From: an uncultured Eubacteriales bacterium
GTDB lineage: Bacteria; Bacillota; Clostridia; Oscillospirales; CAG-272
NCBI GenBank assembly: GCA_902462015.1
Contig: CABPZV010000065.1
Coordinates: 1-10,725, forward strand
DNA: 10,725 nt
Direction: 5' to 3'
Shown: piece by piece, positions 6,710 to 10,725 of the stretch
Position numbering within the stretch: position 1 is the first letter of the stretch
Layout: each line of letters opens with the position of its first letter
The notes under the pieces: model-generated
What the model saw: only the letters and a program-made list of their open reading frames with translations
What the model was told of the DNA's origin: nothing
The model's database searches: none
Translations under genes and position numbers: made by a program

Positions 6710-7003
6710 ATGAACAAATTTGAAGCAGAACGACGCTTTGCGCAACACATGAAGAACAATTACCCACCCGGCACACGCATTATGCTTTTGCAGATGGGCG
6801 ATGATCCTCGCCCCATCGAGCCGAACACAAGAGGAACGGTCAAGGCGGTTGACGATATAGGAACGCTGCACTGTAATTTTGATAACGGCAGATCACTCGG
6901 CATTGTCCCCGGCGAGGATAGTTTCCGAAAATTAACTGACGAGGAATTGGAGGAAGAACAGGAAATGACCGAATCAGAAGACTTCGGTATGAAAATGCAA
7001 TAG
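6710..7003 (+). CDS. DUF4314 domain protein
   Basis: A 97-residue protein carrying the DUF4314 pattern: YPPGTRIMLLQMGDDPRPIEPNTRGTV, then VDDIGTLHCNFDNGRSLGIVPGEDSF, at about residues 15-70. This is a small SH3-like beta-barrel type sequence found widely in Firmicutes conjugative elements and phages, with unknown function. The C-terminus is a Glu-rich tail. I use the ATG at 6710, one base after the previous stop and nine bases after GGAG, rather than an upstream in-frame TTG at 6689. The stop at 7001-7003 overlaps the ribosome binding site of the next gene. Confidence 0.8.
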   Translation: MNKFEAERRFAQHMKNNYPPGTRIMLLQMGDDPRPIEPNTRGTVKAVDDIGTLHCNFDNGRSLGIVPGEDSFRKLTDEELEEEQEMTESEDFGMKMQ

Positions 7004-7015
7004 GAGGAACAAAAT

Positions 7016-7651
7016 ATGCCAAATCATGTTATAAACCATATATCGCTGCAAGGCGATTCTGAGAAAATCCGGTCAATGCTGGAAGCGATCAAATCCGATG
7101 AACTTGGCGTAGGCTCGGTGGATTTTAACAAGATCATCCCTATGCCTAAATGTCTTGATATCGAAGCAGGCAGTCGCACGAATAAAGGTTTGGATTTCTA
7201 TAAAGGCTTTATCGAAGTGTATACACTTGGCGGTACCATGAATATGGATAAGCTTCGCAACATTCCTGTGAAAAGTGAAGAAATATTCCTCCGTCAGAGA
7301 AAGGATATTCCCCGTGATGAATGGGAACTTGGCAAAGCCGCTTGGCAGAATATCCGTGACTTCGGCACTCCTACTTGGTATGAGTGGTGTAACAAAAATT
7401 GGGGAACAAAGTGGAACGCATACGGCTATGACAAAAGCAGAGATGACAGCAGCGGTAACAATATTTGGTTTCAGAGCGCATGGGATGCTCCCCATCCCGT
7501 CATTGAAAAATTAGCCGCAAGATATCCTGAAATTACTTTTGAACATGAATGGGCGGATGAGGATATCGGTCAAAACTGTGGCAGACGCAGCTATCAAAAC
7601 GGAGAAATAATTGACGGATATGTTCCCGAAAACCAAAAAGAAGCCGTTTAA
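7016..7651 (+). CDS. Api92/YubB-like protein with ferredoxin-like fold (DUF1281 type)
   Basis: A 211-residue protein. The N-terminus MPNHVINHISLQGDSEKI and the FNKIIPMPKCLDIEAGSR stretch are hallmarks of the Api92-like / YubB family found on plasmids, phages and conjugative elements. Later hallmarks are WYEWCNKNWGTKWNAYG at about residues 120-136, the QSAWDAPHPVIEKLAARYP stretch, and FEHEWADEDIGQNCG. The function is unknown. AGGAGG lies eight bases upstream of the ATG. The TAA stop is followed in the same frame by a continuous coding-like stretch (FACRIWDYDPLDLDL), so this protein may once have continued into the next segment; a GAA-to-TAA change would explain it. It is the last clearly intact gene before the damaged region. 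Confidence 0.85.
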   Translation: MPNHVINHISLQGDSEKIRSMLEAIKSDELGVGSVDFNKIIPMPKCLDIEAGSRTNKGLDFYKGFIEVYTLGGTMNMDKLRNIPVKSEEIFLRQRKDIPRDEWELGKAAWQNIRDFGTPTWYEWCNKNWGTKWNAYGYDKSRDDSSGNNIWFQSAWDAPHPVIEKLAARYPEITFEHEWADEDIGQNCGRRSYQNGEIIDGYVPENQKEAV

Positions 7652-8054
7652 TTTGCCTGCCGGATATGGGACTACGATCCGCTTGATTTGGATTTATGCC
7701 TGAATGCCAGCGGTACGAAATATATCTGCGTGGAAAATGAGGAATACCAGCAGATTGAACTGCTCGGAAAGCTCGCCTTGTTCTCCAATGACAGACTGAC
7801 AGATGCGGATATCCCCCAAGGAATGTACTGCTATCATCTGCGCCACAGCGATGACGGCGGCCGCTTCTGCTCGGTCGAGCCAAAGGTAGGCGTTAAGCAG
7901 CGTTATCACAAAAGAGCCGCTGGATTTTGGAAAACAAGGATATATTTCCTTTACCGAGGATACGGAACCCAATTTTACAGGCGAGGAACAAACGCTTGGA
8001 GAATTTCTAAAATCCTATACTCTGCAGGAAAGCGAGGTGATGAAGCTATGCTGA
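7652..8054 (+). pseudogene. Broken LPD28-like domain coding segment
   Basis: This segment continues the frame of the Api92-like gene after its TAA. It reads a typical LPD28-like sequence up to VEPKVGV (7892-7894): LFSNDRLTDADIP, GMYCYHLRHSDDGG, FCSVEPK. Sense then moves to the +1 frame from 7896, where ITKEPLDFGKQGYISF and NFTGEEQTLGEFL complete the domain and end at the TGA 8052-8054. The family normally has about five residues (NHxGS-like) where this copy has two and a stray base, so a deletion of about 8 bases is likely. The only start in the first frame is a TTG at 7688 without RBS. LPD28 domains occur in large polyvalent proteins and small proteins of mobile elements; their role is unknown. 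The domain name is from memory of its motifs. Confidence 0.6.
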
Positions 8055-8185
8055 ATTTTTTGATCGGTCTGCTGCTCGGTGGCTGTATTGCAGGTGTGGT
8101 TTTGTGCTGTGTGAAAGTAAACCGCGTCAGCAAATACCAGCAGGAAATCCACAGGCTCAGGGAAAAACTGAATAACAGAGATTAA
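8048..8185 (+). CDS. DUF3789-type small membrane protein
   Basis: A 45-residue protein with one hydrophobic segment (LNFLIGLLLGGCIAGVVLCC, residues 2-21) and a charged tail (SKYQQEIHRLREKL) that could form a short coiled coil. The size and the LNFLIGLLLGG start match DUF3789 proteins known from Firmicutes elements. GAGGTG at 8034-8039 lies eight bases before the ATG. The start overlaps the stop of the restored LPD28 frame (8052-8054), so they were probably translationally coupled. Because of the frameshift upstream it now lies in phase with the open frame from 7688, giving an artificial 165-residue frame; the 45-residue product is the believable one. Confidence 0.72.
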   Translation: MLNFLIGLLLGGCIAGVVLCCVKVNRVSKYQQEIHRLREKLNNRD

Positions 8186-8188
8186 ACC

Positions 8189-8246
8189 AAAGAGGTCGTT
8201 TTGCGTGTATGGAATTCCGTACATGGAAAACGGCCTCTTTGTTTTT
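8189..8246 (+). terminator. Long-stem terminator after the DUF3789 gene
   Basis: AAAGAGGTCGTTTT (8189-8202) pairs with AAAACGGCCTCTTT (8227-8240), with one G·U. The intervening bases contain the near-palindrome GTATGGAATTCCGTAC, which extends the stem. T-rich sequence follows to 8246. It closes the upstream operon. Confidence 0.82.
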
Positions 8247-8290
8247 CTGCGTATTTCATGCACGCAGACGCCTCCTTGAAGGAGGTAAGC
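8247..8290 (+). promoter_or_regulatory. Paired hairpins covering the methyltransferase ribosome binding site
   Basis: CTGCGT (8247-8252) pairs with ACGCAG (8262-8267). Immediately after, CCTCC (8271-8275) pairs with GGAGG (8281-8285), and the arms can be read as CCTCCTT/AAGGAGG. The second 3' arm is the consensus Shine-Dalgarno sequence for the GTG at 8291, so folding would hide it. No convincing promoter is visible between the terminator and this start. Translational control is inferred. Confidence 0.6.
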
Positions 8291-9144
8291 GTGAATGATA
8301 TGATTTCACAAAAAATGATCTATTCCGAATTCACGCCCGCTTTCCGCTGGACTACAAGAGATATATCGAAGTGTTCGGCGGCGCGGGCTGGGTGCTGTTC
8401 CACAAACCGCCCGGAAGCGATTTTGAGGTGTTTAACGATTTCAATGGAAACCTCGTTAATCTGTATCGGTGTGTACGGGAGCAGCCGGAGAAACTCTGCG
8501 GAGAGCTCCGGTATCTGCTCAACTCCCGCCTTGATTTTGAATATATGAAGAAGATGCTTCATTCACAGGCGGTTTTGCCCGATGTGCGCAGAGCCGCCTA
8601 TTACTATGCTCTCATTCGTTATAGCTACGCAGCCGGAACCTCCGCCTTCGGCAGTCAGCCCCACGCCATGTGGAACAATTTCCCCTTGATAGAAGCAGCG
8701 GCAGGCAGACTGCAGAAGGTCATTGTTGAAAACAAGGACTGCGTAAAGCTCATTTCACAATATGACCGGCCGGAGAGCTTCTTCTACTGCGATCCGCCGT
8801 ATTACCAAGCGGATCAGTACTATGAAGCGGTATCTGCCGATGGATTTGACCATCAGGGACTTGCCGAAGCGTTGTTCTCTATAAAAGGAAAATTCCTGCT
8901 TTCCTATAACGACTGTGAATTTATCCGAGAGCTGTATACCCGCCCCGGCATCGTGATTGAGGGAACGACAAGGCTTTCCAATATCGCACAGAGATATGAC
9001 AACGGAAAGCAGTACCCCGAACTCTTGATCTCCAATTACGACACCACGGAGCTTGCCCGATCCTGTGTGCAGCTCACGCTGTTTGACGGACTTGATACGC
9101 AGGAAATCTTAAACGAAAGGATACTTTACAATGGAACGATATGA
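8291..9144 (+). CDS. D12-class DNA N6-adenine methyltransferase, frameshifted near the N-terminus (possible pseudogene)
   Basis: The body (frame of 8299-9144) is a Dam-like type II adenine methyltransferase. It has motif I VFGGAGWVLF (8371-8400), NDFNGNLVNLY, and the catalytic DPPYY at 8791 in FFYCDPPYY; the conserved core ends with SNYDTTELA. It has no start codon of its own: a stop lies at 8296-8298, and the first GTG (8371) is inside motif I. The consensus AAGGAGG (8279-8285) instead serves the GTG at 8291, which reads VNDMISQK and then needs a -1 shift at the A6 run (8310-8315) to join KNDLFRIHARFPLDYKRYIE. The usual N-terminal GGK motif is absent, so a small deletion is likely. Its product would methylate adenine in the element or host DNA. 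The AbrB-like gene overlaps its 3' end. Confidence 0.82.
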
Positions 9145-9382
9145 ATTTGAAATGATCCCCGTGCCGACTGAAGCGCTGATCGCTGCAGGTATTGTCCCCG
9201 GCGTAACGGTGGAAGCGTTTGCAGACGGCAGCCGCATTGTCATTCAGAAAGCACCGGAGGATGAATTTTGCAAAACCTTTAATGAGGACTGCGAGGGCTG
9301 CCCTTACTGCTGTCCCTGTTGCGGCGAATGCCTGAAAGAGCAGATGAACGAATGCTTCGGAGAGGATGGTGGCGATGAATAA
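9131..9382 (+). CDS. AbrB/SpoVT-like small protein with nine-cysteine tail
   Basis: An 83-residue protein overlapping the methyltransferase stop by 14 bases. Residues 8-40 (IPVPTEALIAAGI, GVTVEAFADGSRIVIQ) resemble an AbrB/SpoVT swapped-hairpin domain, though without the basic KxGRITIP strand. Residues 47-75 contain nine cysteines (47, 54, 57, 60, 61, 63, 64, 67, 75), including CPYCCPCCGEC, suggesting one or two bound zinc ions. AAAGGA at 9115-9120 is about ten bases upstream. It abuts the next AbrB-type gene, so the two may form a pair. Function is unknown; a regulatory role is inferred from fold and neighbour. Confidence 0.7.
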   Translation: MERYEFEMIPVPTEALIAAGIVPGVTVEAFADGSRIVIQKAPEDEFCKTFNEDCEGCPYCCPCCGECLKEQMNECFGEDGGDE

Positions 9383-9710
9383 GCTGTACCGCATTCTCGG
9401 AAAACGAGGAAGGATCACGATTCCCTATGAAATTCGCAGGCGCGTAGGCTTTCAGTATAACGATGTGCTGTCCTTTACCGAGCAGGATGACCGCACCTTT
9501 GTGGTCAGGCGCGAAAAAATCTGCGATAACTGCAAAGAAACACAGTCTCCTGTCAGCAAGCAGGCAGCTGGCATCACGCTGCTGCAGTTTTTGGACGGCC
9601 TCTCCGCCGATGAACAGAGAGCCGCCCTCATTCATTTGTCGGTAAAGTGGGCAGAACATCAAACCATAAACGCAGGCAATCATGCACCCGTAAATGAACA
9701 GAGAATGTGA
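9375..9710 (+). CDS. AbrB/SpoVT/MazE-family DNA-binding transcriptional regulator
   Basis: A 111-residue protein with a clear N-terminal AbrB-type DNA-binding domain: YRILGKRGRITIPYEIRRRVGF, then DVLSF and the closing strand DDRTFVVRREK (residues about 5-50). A CDNC pair follows. The C-terminal half (LLQFLDGLSADEQRAALIHLSVKW) is predicted helical and may be for dimerisation or a partner. I favour the ATG at 9375, which overlaps the previous stop and has GAGG nine bases upstream; an ATG at 9366 would add three residues. As part of the methyltransferase–AbrB-like cluster it probably regulates element genes, perhaps its own operon. No toxin gene is adjacent, so an antitoxin role is not supported. 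Confidence 0.82.
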   Translation: MNKLYRILGKRGRITIPYEIRRRVGFQYNDVLSFTEQDDRTFVVRREKICDNCKETQSPVSKQAAGITLLQFLDGLSADEQRAALIHLSVKWAEHQTINAGNHAPVNEQRM

Positions 9711-9785
9711 CTTTTTTCAAAAACAGCCGATTCTCACTGGACTTTTGGTCTCTTTCCCGTATCCTTGTAGTCAGAGGTGATCAAT

Positions 9786-10502
9786 ATGATGAAAATGAAA
9801 CGATACGCGCTCCTCCTCGCAGGCCTGACGCTCCTAAGCCTTACAGGATGCGGTACTACTCAAACGCCATCGACTGCAGAGGATAACCCGTCTTTTGCTG
9901 ATACCCCGGCAGATGTAACATCGACCACTGAAATAAGCGATGACATCACTGCCGAAGAATTAGCGCTTTCTGCTGCCGAACCGGAACAGCCTGTAATAAC
10001 AGAGCCAGTCCCAGCAGCGGAAACAGCGGAGGAAACGCAGCCAAAAGAGAATACGGCCGCACCGCCTGCTGCACAGAGTGAACCGCCCCGGCGAACAGAA
10101 CCATACCAGCAGGCAGAAACACCGAAGCCCGAAGAATCAAACCCCGATCCTTCACATCCGGTGCAGCCACAAACACCTGCTCCCCAAGAGCCTGCCCCGG
10201 CAGAACCGGAGCCTTCTGTAGAACCACCGCAGGAATCGGCGGAAATCAAGCCGGAATTTAATATCGATGATTGGATATCCTTCGCCAAAAGCTATGCGGT
10301 AAGTGTTGGCCTGAGGCTTGAAAGCTCGGCGGTTGACTGCTGGGACAATCCAATCACAGCAGGTGCGCATAGCGCTTACCTTAAGCGGGATATTGAAAGC
10401 CGCTTAAATCGGTACAGCCGGGACGAGGATATCACCGATGTCTGGATATGGACGCAGGAACGCTCCGATGGGAGCTACGATCTATATATCGGCTACGCAT
10501 AA
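9786..10502 (+). CDS. Lipoprotein with Pro/Glu-rich stalk and small C-terminal domain
   Basis: A 238-residue predicted lipoprotein. Residues 1-21 are a signal peptide with positive start (MMKMKRY) and hydrophobic core, ending in the lipobox LTGC with lipidated Cys22. Residues about 25-155 are low-complexity, rich in Pro, Glu, Ala, Thr and Gln, typical of a stalk through the cell wall. Residues about 159-238 form a folded domain starting FNIDDWISFAKSYAVSVG and ending SYDLYIGYA; I cannot name it. AGAGGTGA lies just before the ATG at 9786; the upstream in-frame GTG at 9777 is part of that RBS and is rejected. It likely sits on the outer face of the membrane of the element's host, perhaps in mating or surface exclusion, which is inference. 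Confidence 0.8.
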   Translation: MMKMKRYALLLAGLTLLSLTGCGTTQTPSTAEDNPSFADTPADVTSTTEISDDITAEELALSAAEPEQPVITEPVPAAETAEETQPKENTAAPPAAQSEPPRRTEPYQQAETPKPEESNPDPSHPVQPQTPAPQEPAPAEPEPSVEPPQESAEIKPEFNIDDWISFAKSYAVSVGLRLESSAVDCWDNPITAGAHSAYLKRDIESRLNRYSRDEDITDVWIWTQERSDGSYDLYIGYA

Positions 10503-10522
10503 TAAAAATCAAATATTAAACG

Positions 10523-10552
10523 AAAACGCATCGAAAATTCGGTGCGTTTTTT
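10523..10552 (+). terminator. Rho-independent terminator after the lipoprotein gene
   Basis: AAAACGCATCGA (10523-10534) pairs with TCGGTGCGTTTT (10539-10550) with one T·G, followed by TT. It separates the lipoprotein from the secreted protein gene. Confidence 0.85.
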
Positions 10553-10578
10553 GTTCGTCTGAAAGGAGTTTTTTCGCA

Positions 10579-10725
10579 ATGAATACAACGATTCAGAAAA
10601 AAGGTATCTCTCTGCTTTTGGCTGTTGTCATGTGCCTTGCATCCTTCCTTGGAATCGGCGCAACGACAGCTTATGCCATGTACAGGGCAACGGTATTGAG
10701 TAAACCGTACAGACCAAAAACGGCG
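10579..10725 (+). CDS. Secreted protein, N-terminal part only (cut by window end)
   Basis: Only the first 49 codons are present. They encode a Sec-type signal peptide: MNTTIQKKG, a hydrophobic core (ISLLLAVVMCLASFLGIG) and a probable cleavage site after TTAYA near residue 33. The visible mature start is MYRATVLSKPYRPKTA. GAAAGGAG at 10561-10568 lies ten bases before the ATG. The frame is open to the last base. The position in the element and the signal peptide suggest an exported or cell-surface protein, such as those found in conjugation modules of Tn1549-like elements, but the family cannot be told from this part. Confidence 0.75.
   Translation, partial: MNTTIQKKGISLLLAVVMCLASFLGIGATTAYAMYRATVLSKPYRPKTA

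Noticed and set aside
7073..7495. Minus-strand open frame of 140 codons
   Set aside because: It lies wholly antisense to the well-supported Api92-like gene, with no start signal or recognisable motif.
8201..8548. Plus-strand open frame of 115 codons over the methyltransferase start
   Set aside because: After the first eight residues from 8291 it is the wrong frame of the methyltransferase body; the conserved motifs are in the other frame.
9701..9744. GAGAAT ... ATTCTC dyad after the AbrB-type gene, considered as a terminator
   Set aside because: The six-base arms are far apart and no T-run follows the second arm.
9860..10288. Minus-strand open frame of 142 codons rich in Gly and Ser
   Set aside because: It is a compositional shadow of the Pro/Glu/Ala-rich stalk of the lipoprotein on the plus strand and has no ribosome binding site.

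Overview
The window joins two stretches of different character at a tRNA gene. Bases 1 to about 5440 look like core chromosome of an AT-rich gut-type Clostridia, probably Oscillospiraceae/Ruminococcaceae. This rests on the style of the glutamine synthetase–ANTAR regulator pair, a Gram-positive RlmA, AAGGAGG-type ribosome binding sites and a perfect consensus sigma-A promoter. From about 5440 to the end the DNA is visibly richer in G+C and carries small accessory genes typical of Firmicutes integrative and conjugative elements. No integrase, relaxase or transfer ATPase lies inside the window, so the element is seen only from its left end.

Chromosomal part: a DtxR-type metal-dependent repressor (21-404), an unrecognised single-pass membrane protein (489-1238) and a PflX-like radical SAM protein overlapping it (1207-2154) run rightward to a bidirectional terminator. 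Convergent to them are a 23S rRNA guanine methyltransferase RlmA (3105-2290), an ANTAR-domain regulator resembling NitR (3838-3254) and a short type I glutamine synthetase (5076-3865). The last two form an operon of the clostridial glnA-nitR kind. The glutamine synthetase carries Lys where the catalytic flap Glu should be, and the regulator has a pseudo-receiver.

Junction: tRNA-Arg(UCU) at 5376-5452 has its own promoter. Its 3' end fits its 5' half imperfectly (one A·C mismatch and one U·G wobble, both explained by changes on the 3' side). That is what one expects if an incoming element replaced the 3' end of the gene. Three strong hairpins with T-runs then lie between the tRNA and the first element gene.

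Element part: a Cys-rich small protein, two very acidic proteins of unknown function, a DUF4314 protein and an Api92/YubB-like protein follow as a tight run. Behind them lies a broken LPD28-like segment (in-frame stop plus frameshift), a tiny DUF3789-type membrane protein, and a D12-class DNA adenine methyltransferase whose start is frameshifted at an A6 run and whose Shine-Dalgarno sequence sits inside a hairpin. Two AbrB/SpoVT-like small proteins (one with a nine-cysteine tail), a lipoprotein with a Pro/Glu-rich stalk and the start of a secreted protein complete it. I infer that this is the accessory and regulatory cargo of a Tn1549/CTn-like element. Several lesions (5995, 7649, about 7895, about 8310) suggest partial decay.
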